From: Gnetum montanum
Lineage: Eukaryota; Streptophyta; Gnetopsida; Gnetales; Gnetaceae
NCBI GenBank assembly: GCA_015680685.1
Contig: MNCI01027250.1
Span: forward strand, 5,747-69,746
Reading direction: 5' to 3'
Length of the DNA: 64,000 nucleotides
Shown here: piece after piece, positions 12,801-24,623 of the stretch
Layout: the number at the start of each line of letters is the position of its first letter
How positions within the stretch are numbered: position 1 is the first letter of the stretch
The notes under the pieces: generated by a model
The model's input: only the letters and a program-made list of their open reading frames with translations
Database searches by the model: none
What the model was told of the DNA's origin: nothing
Translations under genes and position numbers: made by a program

Positions 12801-13595
12801 TGATGAGTTGAGATTTAATGGGCCCCAATGTCGAATACCTGATGTTATCTCATCTAGACCTTGCATATAAATACTGCACTTAGGCTTCTGGATGAGATAG
12901 CTTAGAAAGTAGTAATAGATAGTTTTAGTTTTTTCTTTCTTATTTCTAGTCCATTATTCCTAGTGCATGCCTGTAGTGTGATGTTCATAATTGTACAACA
13001 CCTTTGTTCGAGTGTGACGTACTTAGATACATTACAGGATTGGTAATAAAGATCAAGATTACTTCCATCATTGTAGCATCCACTTATATTAATATTGTTG
13101 TTTCAATTATTTAATTCTTTCTTTAGTTAAACATTCCCATTTATTATTGTTTACACTTCCTATTAAGCAGAATGTGTATGCCTTAATTACAAGTGTTTAA
13201 GATAAGGTGTATCATTTGGCACAACCAATGGCATAGACTTGGTAATCCCAGAAGTAGCTCCACAAAGTCCAAGACATGTATGAATGATTAAGAGTGGATA
13301 CCATCACCTTAAGCTAATTTAGACTTTGTTTCCATTATTCATTAGTTAATTAATTTATCTCTTTCTATCATTAGAAGTAGCATAGAATAGAATTTGGAAC
13401 CACATCATATGCCTCACTTTGGACTAAACCATACATAACAAAGATACCACTAGTCCAAGTGGGAAGACAGTGAACTATGATCAAGGCATAGCAATCTAGA
13501 TGCTACAACTAGTCCCACCCACAAAATTTGACCAGATTGTGCATGAACGCTTGTAATTCGTATGGTTGAGTATAGGGGTACCTCACCACTCATCA
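12801..13595 (+). repeat. 5' LTR of element B
   Basis: 795 bp from TGATGAGT to ACTCATCA. TATA box CATATAAATA near 12865. AATAAAGATCAAG near 13042 is the probable polyadenylation signal at the end of R. It is about 100 bp shorter than the 3' LTR because the U3 array lacks most of the motif copies seen at 20972-21078. Confidence 0.85.
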
Positions 13596-13596
13596 C

Positions 13597-13615
13597 TGGT
13601 ACCATTTTCATGGAT
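13597..13615 (+). other. Primer-binding site (element B)
   Basis: TGGTACCATTTTCATGGAT starts one base after the LTR. It is the most decayed of the four copies of the tRNA-Asp-type site but is in the same position. Confidence 0.55.
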
Positions 13616-13720
13616 GGTGCTAGTTATCTAGATTATTTATATTATATAAGATCACTGTAAAGGTATTAATAATATATCTTTTAGGAAATATTAGATCACA
13701 CACACCATGAACCAAGAACA

Positions 13721-16149
13721 ATGTCTCTCTTACATGGAAGTGACTATGCATTGTATAGAGAATACATTCATTAGAGAAAAAATGAGATATATGATGAAGA
13801 AGATTGGAGTGATCAACCTTATGCAAGGGTTTCTTGTGATCATGACCACCTTTATGACACTCAAAGACTACATTAACCTAAGGCAAATAATCTTGGGGGA
13901 TATGATGTTGGTCTTAAACTAGGGGAGGCCTCAAGGCCTAAGACCTCCTGAAAAACCAATGATGATAAATTAAGGGATCCCAAGGAACACCATAGAAGCC
14001 ATGGCAATACTTCTAGTTCCTCATCTTCCTCTTCCCCCTCAACTTCTAGTTCTAACAAAGATGAACATAAGTATAGAGATAAGGTTCCACTAAAGGATTA
14101 AACTAAAAATTGGAATTGAACCCATGAGAAAATTCAAAGAAGTCACCATTAACATAGAAATTTCCCTCACAATTTGTTTAATGATGATGAACCCCTATTG
14201 ACCACTAAGAGCCTAGTGCATATCATAGAGGCCATTAAGATATCTTGCAAGCATTGAAAAAAGAATCATTTACCTAAGCTAGACATGAATAATATTCCAA
14301 AATTTGCAAGATGCTATGAAATTTGTAGGAGACATAATTTACAAGCCTTCCATGATGTTTGTGCTAACTATAACATTGAAAGTGGATGGAAAAAGCTTAA
14401 GCTCTTTCCTAGGACACTAATTGATAGAACCAAAGTGTGGTATTGATTGTTGAAACCAAACTTAATCTGACGATGGTCTACAATGCTAGAACTTTTCAAT
14501 GAAAGATACCAAACTTATAAAAGAGTGTCTAATATGAGGAGACAAATCCAAAAGTGGAAACAAGAACAACATGAACCCTTGGACATGGCCTTAGATAGAT
14601 ATTATTCCTTGTTGAATAAATGCCCAGGTCATGGTTTCTCCAAGGAAGAGCAACTTTACCACATCATAGATGGGCTTCATAATGAAACAAGGGTGACCCT
14701 TGGGATGTATGCCCTAGGGGAACTATACGAGCTCCAAGCCCATTATATTAAAGAGATCATAGAGCATATGGAAAAAGAAGAAGGAGAAATGTATAAATGG
14801 GAGAATGTCGAAAAACATCAATGGGACCCAAATCTTCAATCAAAGGAGGTCCAAAATTATGGTAAGGGAAATGAAACTACCTTTGATAAGGTGATTCCAC
14901 AATAGACTTTGCCAATAAAGGAGTCTAGATGATTTAGAAGCAAAGTTTAATAGGATGTCCAAATGGGTAAATAATAGCAATACAACTCTTGTTGAGATGG
15001 TCGTAGAGAAGCTCATGTAACACAAGCTAGGCAATCATGATCAACAAAGGATATAGAACTGAGAAACCACTAAGAACACTTTTTAGAAAATAAGAAAAAT
15101 GCTTAACAAAAGTGAGGCTAAAGACTCCACTACAAAAGAAGATGATGGATGTAACCTATGCATATATGACCACCCAAGGGGCCAACAGCCATATTATTGC
15201 ATTTATAGGAGTATTGGATGGGTGCCTTAAATCCAAAATTTGTGCAAAAGCACATGCTCAGGAGACTTCCTCTCCCATGAGGTAATTGTAGATAGTTCCA
15301 CAACCAATCATACTATCCTAGGAGGACTTACCACTAGCCTCAACATAGTCATCAACCACAATGGCAGCAACCACAGTCGTGGGGGGGGGGGGGTTGTGCA
15401 TCACCACATGAGCCATATCTACTAAAAATGCATGTCTATTATGTTCAATACCTTGTTTCTCCATCTAGTTTGGCATCCTCCACTTCAAATCGCAACTATC
15501 ACTCTCCTGAGTACCATCAATACATGACATTCATTAAAGGATCACCACATTGTGCCTCTTACCATCTAGCCTACACTAAATATTCTCATCATCCACCTTC
15601 TTATGTGCCATCACCACCAACTTAGGAAGGTTTAGCACCCCAATATCAACAAATAAGTAACACTTGTGCTACAACTATGCATAGACATGTTAACATCAAT
15701 GGGTCCCAACTACAACTCCAAAAACATCCCTCCTAGAGGAAAGGCTGTAAGCTATGGAAAACCATCCGTGGACCCACCATATCATCTAAGCTAGCACAAG
15801 ACCAACCTAACGCATCGCATTCCTTGTCTCAACCAACATCCTTCGACCATACACAAGGGCCACCATCTATCCTTACATGAATCCATGCATACAGTCTCAT
15901 TCTCAAGGGTGCAATCATGGGCCAGTCATCCATAATGTTCACACACCTCATATTCTAACCAACCATAAATATAACCATCAAGTGTGTGACCAAAAATTTT
16001 TCTACCTATCCACCACACCACCAATAGAAACCCAATGGCTGGGGCATGAAGGGTTTCCAATGTTTCCTACATGCATGGATCCTATTCATCCACTTACTAA
16101 TCCTAGCCACAACCAAATGTTTGGTCATGAAGGTTACTCTCAATTCTAA
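13721..16149 (+). pseudogene. gag: gag of element B, decayed
   Basis: Starts at ATG 13721 (MSLLHGSDYALY), which aligns with A's start. The ATG at 13707 is upstream and out of frame with that reading. The serine-rich N-terminus runs to about 14060. The capsid core is clearest at 14483-14905: 140 open codons with RRQIQKWKQ, MALDRYYSLLNKCPGHG and YALGELYELQAHY, the pattern of the Retrotrans_gag family. A nucleocapsid-like segment with C-x2-C followed by YDHPRGQ lies near 15138-15180. Then comes a Pro/Tyr/Ser-rich stretch (15428-15625) and the C-terminal block with VCDQKF, TQWLG and CMDPI (15960-16149), ending in TAA. A run of 13 G at 15381-15393 and several stops break the frame. Confidence 0.8.
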
Positions 16150-17454
16150 TCTTCAATATTATTTAAGTTTTTTTTATCTTTTTACAATTTTTTACCATTT
16201 TCCTATTTTTTATACTTTTTCTAGTTGTTTTAATTTTCTTTGTATGTAATCTCGTTATTGATCATGTTGCCCATTGAGGTGAGGTTTTTTCTCTATGTTT
16301 TTGAGTCCTAAGAGACTGATTATTCGAACATTGAGACTACAAAATCCATTCACCCATTCCATTAATAAGGGGTTATTGCTTTGGTCATAATGGTAATCTT
16401 TTTCATCATCCAACATAATAATAAATCTATAATCATTGTGTCTAGATGGAAGAGTGCAAAAATAAGGCAAAATGCAAAGGGTGTGACATCAAGGGGATTT
16501 TTGGATTCTCTTTAGCTACTTTTGTATGTTGTATCATGTTGATGAGGTTGTAACCATATCCTTGTAGGTCTAATAAAAAATTGGAGTTATAGCAACTTTA
16601 AATAGCACTAAATAAACTTTTGCAAGTCCCACTAGAAAGACATATACCCATGCCTAAAGGTTGGCAACTTCTTAGAACCATAAAAAAAAACAATCATTGT
16701 GCCATAATAATGCTTCTCCCTTGGACAAAATGCCAAGTGATGTTACTCCTTGCAACTTTAATAGCATTATGGTTGTTTGTTGATGAGATGAAATGATGCA
16801 ATGTCATTGAATGATGTTTTGGACTTGGTTTGAATCTTGAAAATAAGGCCACATGATTATTTAACCATTAATAACACACAAGGTTTCATTCTGATGATGG
16901 TACAATAACTCATATCCCAATTTCTGTGATCCCTTCTTTAGTGCATCTCATCTTGTTATTCGGATGTTGATAACTTGTGGTTTTGTGTAACATGAAGTGA
17001 TTATCTCAATTCAGTGGTTTTAACATGTGTGTGTTTTGTTTCACAAGTATGTGTTGCATTCAACCCTTCTAGTACCTATGGACATTATAGGTGTGGTTAC
17101 ACAAGGGCATCATAGGCTCAAGCTTGCTTTGGGGAGGATCCACTTATGTAACTTTTGTGACTTGTACTTGTTAACTATGCATACACCATTTTTCACCTTC
17201 CAAAAGCTCAAATTATTTCATCCTATTTTTTTCCTTCTCACAACATTAATTTTTCCCACAATCAAGCTTTCAATGCCCTTTTTCTTGCTCATTCTCGTAC
17301 TTTTCGCATCAACAACTTTACTTTATCCTACATTTGGTGCCTCCAATTACTTTACCACTTACCCAAAATGAAAAATTTAACTTTCAACCTTCTAGTCAAA
17401 CCCAGAGCTTCAGTTTGCATGTCCTTTGGCCTCATAAAAATCAAAATTTTTGGA
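16150..17454 (+). other. Conserved spacer between gag and the ORF2 promoter (element B)
   Basis: No gene. It shares landmarks with A, C and the post-integrase region of D: the block around 16340-16370, GGTGTGACATCAAGGGGAT near 16480, TCCCACTAGAAAGACAT near 16630, the CTAGTACCTATGGACATTA block near 17070, and GCTTGCTTTGGGGAGGATCC near 17123. In B it follows gag directly. In D the matching sequence follows integrase, so pol has been cleanly removed from B. Confidence 0.65.
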
Positions 17455-18088
17455 CCTTGACATCGTGTACTCGAGGTCAAGTCTAAAAAAAGTATATATA
17501 GTTGACCCCTACACAACATGAACTTCATTTCTCTCATTTGTTACTAAGGGATTTGTTGCAATTTTTTCTTGTGACTTAGAGTTCTATGCCTCCATCTTTC
17601 ATTTGCAATATCTAGCTCTCTAACACTCTGATTTCTATATCGTTTGAATCTATCTAAACTTGGAGTGTTCAACATAGTCATTGGGGGGTGTCGGAGGTGG
17701 GGGTGGGAGGTGTGGGGGGTTGGGGTGTGGGGGTGTGGGAAGGGATGCATGTTATGCCAAGTTGTTAAAATTTTCTATTGACCAAAAGGTATTTTAAGGG
17801 TAAGAATGTTAAAAACCTTATGACTGATAATGAAAAATCATTAACAATAGTGCTAGACATCCAATTTATCTAACCCATTATTTTAAGCCACATATAATGA
17901 AAAAGGAACTAGTTGCAATGGGTTGTAGAAAGAGATAGATACTTTTTGGAGGACTTTTTGTGAAAATTTTCCTAACCGTGCAATCATATGCATAATGAGC
18001 TTAATGAATTAAGGCTATGAGTAAGGTATGAATGGATTAATGATAATAAACATAACCTTGGTAACACTTGGTTTTTACTTGATTGTAG
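17455..18088 (+). promoter_or_regulatory. Internal promoter and leader intron of ORF2 (element B)
   Basis: A U3-like motif (ACATCGTGTACTCGAGGTC) precedes TATATATA at 17493-17500. About 300 bases downstream is a 5' splice-site match, AAGG|GTAAGAATG, with GT at 17800. The predicted intron (17800-18088, 289 nt) ends in TTTTTACTTGATTGTAG and the ORF2 ATG follows at once. The arrangement repeats in A and C. Function is inferred from that conservation, as no transcript is available here. Confidence 0.55.
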
Positions 18089-20743
18089 ATGGCCCCAAAA
18101 AGAGGTGCTCAGGGTGAACCCTCATGGAGAGCTACTAAGCATCCATGTGGTGGCTGCGGCCAGCAAGGAGAACATGAGGAACATGCTGAATAGGAGGTCC
18201 AGTCTTTTAGTATCCATCAAGAGGCCCTTACTATTGGGTAATCTTGGAAAATTCCACATTGGTCTCAGTCATTATGAAGATGAACTTCAGCCCATTCGTG
18301 AAATTTTCCCGAGAAGTAGTGCAAACACAACTCAAAGATTTCCATTGTAGTCGATCCTATCAAAAAATGGTGAATGGTACCTAGGGGAAGTCTATCAATT
18401 TTAGCATAATAAGGAAAAATGTACCATTATGAATATTTGTAGGGTGAATGTCTCTTCTTAGCCAAAGATATAGCTATTACTCTCAACCTGCCTAATGAAG
18501 GGGCCAAGATTGCTCACTTATCTACCAAATCTAACCTTGAAATGAAGAGACTATGGCTAAGGCAAGCATGTGGCAAAGAAGATAATTCATACAATGAGAT
18601 GAATTTGGAAGAGAGAACCTTCTTTAAGATTAGGATGTACCACCTGTTTCCTACCAAAGGGCTCAATCGAATCTTGACTTATGCAGCTAGGGGAAGTGCC
18701 ATTCTAATGGGAAAATTTGCATTCAACCTTTCCCAATATTACTTTATAGAAATCCAACAATGGTTTGAAGAAATGAATTCAAGAAGACCAACACTTTCAT
18801 TTTCCTATCTGTTCAGAAAATTGTGCAAGCACACAGGAATCTTAGGATATACCAATGATGTCCTTTAGAAGGCTCAGCATGCCTCCTTTGTAGAGCTCCT
18901 CAAAACTGTAGCACTAAGAAAAGATTTTCATGAGGAGCAAGAAGCTGAAAAGGAGGTAGAACCAAGAACTAAAATGCAATAAGATCTTGAGTAGTGCCTG
19001 CGAACACAAGCTCCATCACCACCACTATAAGATTATAGACCGTCAATGAGCCACCTACAAAGAATCGTTGAGACCATCAGCTAGGGGAGCAGGGATGAGG
19101 CCAATCTCTTCCAAGTTATAGATGATGTCATATGGCCCACTGTATCAACTAATCCAACAAGGGGAGAGATCTTAATTCATTTAGGAGGAGCGGGATCCTA
19201 ATGGTCATGCCAGATCTTTGGAAATGCTACATCCTTTCAAGTCACCTTGGAAACTAGCGAACGCACCACAGTTGTGGTGCTACAACATGAATATGTAGCA
19301 GGTGTTGTAGAGGTGATCATTAATCACATCAAGGAGTCATTCAATGTTCCTGTTGTGCCTCCGATTGATCTGGTAGGAACTAGAGATGCACAAATGCTGG
19401 CTGGGATCTCAATGACTCCTATAGTGCATGAGAACGTGCTTGATCGTTTATTACAAATAGGTCAAGTGATGACCACTCTATTTGACATCCCCAACAATGT
19501 CATTATAGCTCAATAAAACCTCATCACTACCAAAGGAAAGTTGGTCATGGTTGAGGTTTGTGTAGAACATGTAGAAGTTGAAGTAAAAAGATTGCAAGAA
19601 GAGTTGGCTACCCTATGAGCTAAATGATAGGATCTTGCCTGATTGGTCACACCTAACCAACTAGAACAATTTCAAATAGAAGAGCTTGCCAAGCTAGTGA
19701 AAGGGAAAGCAGCTGTAGAGCAAGAAAAGGAGATGGTGGTCTACAATGCCTCCACTACAGATGCATGGACCCATGTGCATAAAAAGGCATTGACCATTGC
19801 CCAAAAAGAGAATAAGTAGCTCGTTGTATAGAATGCCTGGTTGACCATAGTGGAGAAGCAAAAGGACATTTTGGAAGAGAGTGTCCACCAGTTAAGAGAA
19901 CAACTAGTGAGGGTCAACTAGGATATGAGCAGCTTAGCCCAAGAAAATAGAATCCTATCTATGGAGAAGGTATGCGTTATTCATCAAAGATAGCAATCAA
20001 GATCAGCGCATGGTAGAATGAAGCCTAGAAACATGAGAAGTTAAAAAAAACACTTCCATGACCAGGTTGGCATGTATAAGGAAATTAATGTGAAAGAAAT
20101 CAAGATCTCCAAGGCCCACATTAGCTCCTTGGTAGCACAAAATTCTGAATGGTACGCCATTTTAGACAATTATGCCATGGTCCAATAAGTAGAAGTTAAA
20201 GATAAGGACCTACAAATAGAAGATTTGAAGGAATACATGGCGTTGGCTAACCTCAGATATGCCAACCTTACCATGTTAATAGCAGGTCATCCCAGAAGTG
20301 AGTTGGAGAAGCAAGTGGCGACCACCTACACGCTGTATGAGAAAGAGTTTGTGGATCAGAAGGATGCATTGCAAAAGTTACAAGTGGTAAACTTAGAATT
20401 AGAGGTGGTCAAAGCTAGCTACCAGGGATAGAAAGATGTAGTCTTGAACCTAGCTTGGAGATTCACAAATTATCATGAGTTAAGGGATAAAGCTAGGGCT
20501 TTCGAGCAGGAACAATGACAATTCTTAACATGGTACATCAAGGAAAATCAAATTTTTCTGCAACTAGCATGTCCTTGGGATGTATCGACACTAGCACACA
20601 TCGGCACAATAGCCTAGATGATGCATGACCCAAGGACAAAGGAAGAAAAGTTATAGGCTTTGCTCAATCGATACAAGTTTCAACAGCTTGGTAACAAAGG
20701 TAAGCAGCCAATGGAAGAGCCACTAACTCTAGGCACTACATGA
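18089..20743 (+). pseudogene. ORF2 of element B, decayed second gene
   Basis: About 885 codons from ATG (M-A-P-K-R-G-A) to TGA after the family C-terminus PMEEP...GTT. The N-terminal third holds the best conserved block at 18542-18868: RQACGKEDN, LEERTFFKI, FPTKGLNRI, ARGSAILMGK and RKLCKHTGILGYTND. Its layout recalls the plant transposon-protein domain known as Transposase_32, but this is a pattern match by eye. A middle segment (19247-19516) has EYVAGVVEVIINHIKESFN. The C-terminal half (about 19530-20470) is rich in Glu, Lys, Leu and Gln and looks like a long coiled coil. No membrane segment is evident. It sits where Athila-type elements carry an env-like gene. Many stops and frameshifts. 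Confidence 0.65.
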
Positions 20744-20945
20744 GCTTCCCAGTTTTGTTTTTGTTTTTATTTTGTAATAATGTATCCCATTTTTGTACTG
20801 CACCACTACAACATGCAAAGAGTCAGTTATTTTGTCCATTGTTTAAGTCAGTCAATAATCCCATACCTGCCCAACATTTTTGTAAAGAACTTGTTTCTCA
20901 TCTTTGTTTAACTCAAGGAAGAGTTTTCATTTAGTCATGGGGATA
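20744..20945 (+). other. 3' untranslated region and polypurine tract (element B)
   Basis: The end of ORF2 is followed by a T-rich leader-out and CATGGGGATA directly before the 3' LTR, the position of a plus-strand priming tract. The block CAATAATCCCATACCT (near 20851) is shared with C and D. Confidence 0.6.
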
Positions 20946-21843
20946 TGATGAGTTGAGTTTTGATGGGCCTTGACATCGAATACGTGACGTTGAAGTCCTA
21001 ACATTATGTACTCAGACTTCGCCATCACATATCTGACGTTGGGGCTAATAAGCAACATCAGATACCCGACGTCATCTCATCTGGACCTCGCCTATAAATA
21101 TTGCACTTGGGGTTCTAGATGATCTAGCTTAGAAAGTAGTAATAGATAGTTTCAATTTTCCGTTTCTTCTTTCCAGTCTATTATTCCTAATGCATGCTTG
21201 TAGTGTGATGTTTGTAATCGTACGATACCTTTGTTTGAGTGTGATGTACTTGGACACGTTACATGACTAGCAATAAAGATCGAGATTACTTCCATCATTG
21301 CAGCTTCCACTTAGATTAATATTGTTATTTCAATTATTTAATGCTTTCTTTAGTTAAACATTCCCATTTATTGTTGTTTACTATTCTTGTTGTTAAGTAG
21401 AATGTGTATGACTTAATCACGGGCATTCAAGTGTAAATACTTGGTCACCTAGAGGTGTATCATTTGGCACAACCAGTGACATACTTTTGGTAATCCCAGA
21501 AGTAGCTCCACGAAGTCAAAGACATGTACAGACGATTAAGAGTGGATATCATCACCTTAGGCTAATTTAGACTTTGTTTCCATTATTCATTAGTTAATCA
21601 ATTTATCTCTTTCTACCATCAAGAGCAGCATAGCATAGAATTAGGAACCACATCATATGCCTTACTTTGGACTAAACCATATGTGACAAAGCTACCACTA
21701 GTCCAAGTGGGAAGATAGCAAACTGCAATCAAGGCATAACGATCTAGATGCTACAACTAGTTCCATCCATGGAATTTGATCGAATTGCACATGAATGCTT
21801 ATAATTTGTATAGTTGAGTGTAGGGGTACCTCACCACTCATCA
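20946..21843 (+). repeat. 3' LTR of element B
   Basis: 898 bp, TGATGAGT to ACTCATCA. The U3 array (20972-21078) has at least three copies of a motif around ATACSYGACGT. TATA box CCTATAAATA near 21090 and an AATAAAGATC signal near 21271. It is longer than its 5' partner by U3 motif copies. Confidence 0.85.
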
Positions 21844-22085
21844 ATAAATTACTTTGAAAATCTACAAAGCACATAAAAATTTTCTTATGTGGACCTTTTT
21901 CTCTATCAATAAAATATCTTAAAGTGATAAGATGATCTATAGTAAATGATATCACCTAAATCCTGCATAGAAAATTCCATGTATTTAATTTTTTTCAACC
22001 CATCTTCCAAGCATATATTTTGGAATAGTATTTAAGATCTTAGCAAAAATATTGCTAATGATAATAATTCTATTATTATTTATAT
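21844..22085 (-). pseudogene. LINE reverse-transcriptase relic, split by element B
   Basis: Reading the minus strand leftwards gives, with one frameshift, IFAKILN...MLGRW, then AGFR, then TIDHLITLRYFIDREK and KIFMCFVDF. These match the order of the non-LTR RT motifs around the QAGFR block and the FVDF motif that holds the first catalytic Asp. At 21844 element B interrupts it. The remainder continues on the far side of B at 12747-12800, where the minus strand gives MCLKNL, the usual 'VPRNL' position after FVDF..AFD. This is a dead fragment and the rest of the LINE is not recognisable. Confidence 0.6.
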
Positions 22086-23300
22086 CTTTTTTATCTTCTT
22101 TTCCAAGAGCATGACTACTTTATTGATGCACAATTCCTTTTGTAACTCCACTTACATCCAAATTTTAACTTCTTCCAAATAACAATGTATACCAATGGCT
22201 TTCCCCCATTTAAAAGTTATTTACATTAGTAACTTTCACTTACATTACTTTTTTACTATTATTTTTTATCTTGTGCATTGCACTATGTTATGAAAAGTGC
22301 TCAACAATGTATTACCTAAGTTTAAAAGTAGGTGAGCAAAAACTTGGTGTATAACATCTTGAATAGTGAAAATAGTTGGAGAATGCTTCTCAAAAGGGGC
22401 TATGCAAACTTAAAAAATGAATAGGTGAAATAAAATAATCAAGCATGCAAATTTCTATATGACTTCATGATGCATGGATGTTGGAAAGGATACAAAAGGG
22501 AGGGCTAGAAGCCGTGAAATAGACGACGAAAATGGCACTATTGTTGAAGCAGATCCTATCTCCATTAATGCACATAGACTTGGTATAAAATCTCTGACTT
22601 TTTATGGCATTGTTGTTGTTAATGAAATAGATGCTAGGACAATGGCCACAAAAGTTTAATACCTTGCTTGTAACTTTACCTAAATCTTAGATTTCTAATA
22701 AGCTGTTTATTACTACATACTAACTTTCAGGATTAAACTTTATTTAAAACCTAAAAATTAATGAGAATCCCTTAAATATTTATACAGTTGAAAAAATTAA
22801 ATATAAAAGTGTGTTTTTTATATTAAATTCTAACTGGTAACTGACATAGTTATAGTTAAAGCTTTGAATTTTGCCTGAGAAAGAGCTTCAGAATTCTAGA
22901 TGAGATTTGATAAAACCCAAAGATTGACATGATTGGGATGCTAGATTGCTACTAACAAGTGACACATTGCTGCATTAGAATATATAGGCCATGACATCTT
23001 GATTTCGTTGATTTGCATTATAAATCTTTGATCTTGCCATGGATCTCTGATTCTACCTTTGTCCTTGGTTAGCTATGAAAAGATAGATCTTTATTTGTAA
23101 TTTCTCAAATCATCTTCCATATTTTTTTGCCATGTCTTAGTTATCTTCTTTTCAATAATATATTTATTAGTAATTATTTTATTAATTTTTTAATTAATTT
23201 CTTATTATTAAAGTTATTTTTAATATTTATTATAATGTTAAGGAAGTAATTTGTCTATAAAAATAATTTTTAAAAATTCAATTAGCCAAAGGCTAAAAAT
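22086..23300. other. AT-rich intergenic sequence
   Basis: No gene recognised. A 61-codon plus-strand frame at 22474-22659 starts MDVGKDTKGRARSREIDDEN and has a more protein-like composition than its surroundings. I know no family for it and no flanking exon is visible. The stretch 23140-23260 is almost pure A/T. Confidence 0.5.
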
Positions 23301-24623
23301 AAAGGTGTCACTCATCGCGATCATTTTAAACACCAGTGTGAACCTTGGATTCAGGTTAAATGGGTAATCGAACTTAAATGAGTAAAACGTATATTATAGT
23401 TTGCGATTCATATAGGGCAACTTGCCCGTATATTTCCAGCGCTGCTGCCCGTAAGCGTGACAGGAATTGCATCCAAGAAAAATAAAGGAAAACATTGAAT
23501 TTTCATAAAAACTAAGGATTTTAATGAAAATCGTACAGATTCAACTCCGGTGTGCGTAAATTCCAATTCGGTCACTGGTGTGATAATTTGACTGTCATAA
23601 AAAGCCAAGGTACCGGCAAGGCCAGAAAGCGGAAGAGCATACAGTTTTCCTACAGCTGCTTAATCAGGTTCTTATTTTGTCGCTGAGGATGAACAGAAAT
23701 GTCGTTTACGTTGAAGTTTGGAATTGATGTAACTGCTACGGCTGCTTAAATCTGGTTTGCGCTGTTGATTTTTTTTTTTTTTTTAACTTGCTTTCTTTTT
23801 GGTGAAGGGCGAAGACCCACGAATCCGCTGGCTCCTGCCAACGTTATGGTTGATATGATCTTGGAATTTCAAGGTACGGTCAAACGCAATTAAGTATCAA
23901 TATTTTGGTAGTAAAAAGGCGTTATAAAACGTAAGGCAATTGTAGCCTTAATTAATAAAATTATTAATTACAGAATATTTTCTGTGGCTAACGTGAGCAC
24001 CGTAGTGAACACCCACTGACCGTCATTAACGAACAGAGATTTTCAAAAAACGGTACACTTACTTCCATTGACACAATTGTCGTAGACTTTCGTAACGGGT
24101 ACGGTGTCTTGCCTTGGGCGGTGTTTCTGCTAGATCGGAACAACATGGTTTACTTTGGTTGTTCAAAGGGTTCCACCATTACTCGTGCAGTTAATATAAT
24201 ATTTTCCAAAACTCTTCATTTGAAGATGTTGGCTTAGCCGTGAACAAGGCACGTTGTTCTTTGACAAGTAGATGGAGATTGGTTGTTAATTTAAATAGCT
24301 CTACAATGGTCTGACCCAACAAAGTAAGGAGCAAAGAAGATACAGTCTGCCTTCGTCTATTTTTCTAATGGAACAATGCTGGAACTCGGCTTAAAGAGAA
24401 TCATATGTTTAATTAATATAAAAAATATATTCAATCTCCTCTAAGCTTGGCCAAACAGTGGTATTCATTCAATGTTCTAACATCAGACAAAGACCTTATC
24501 GTCTGCCAGGAAGCCTCCAGCAGGTACGATGGGTGGCAGGACCATTCCGATGGTTGATCGCCGACCCAACAACATAAGTTTAACGCATCTGTTGTGAGGT
24601 CCCTTCTGCAGCTCTCCTCTGCC
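23301..24623 (+). promoter_or_regulatory. Upstream region of the GLR pseudogene
   Basis: The sequence becomes less AT-rich and unique-looking. A TATA-like stretch, AATATAAAAAATATA, lies near 24415-24429, about 200 bases before the predicted start codon, so a leader of about 170 nt would follow. A T run occupies about 23768-23784. No upstream gene was identified. Promoter activity is inferred from position alone. Confidence 0.35.

Larger units (their letters stand above)
12801..21843 (+). mobile_element. Element B: complete pol-less LTR retrotransposon with gag and ORF2
   Basis: 9,043 bp with two LTRs (12801-13595 and 20946-21843), primer-binding site, gag, conserved spacer, internal promoter with leader intron, ORF2 and polypurine tract. 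The flanks are ATAAT (12796-12800) and ATAAA (21844-21848), a five-base target duplication with one change. Both sides of B carry pieces of the same LINE reverse-transcriptase relic, which independently supports the insertion point. No protease, RT, RNase H or integrase sequence was found between the LTRs, so B would depend on a pol-bearing relative such as D. Every frame is decayed. Confidence 0.85.

Noticed and set aside
22474-22659. 61-codon plus frame as a small gene
   Set aside because: No family recognised, no neighbouring exon and no promoter. Mentioned in the spacer entry only.
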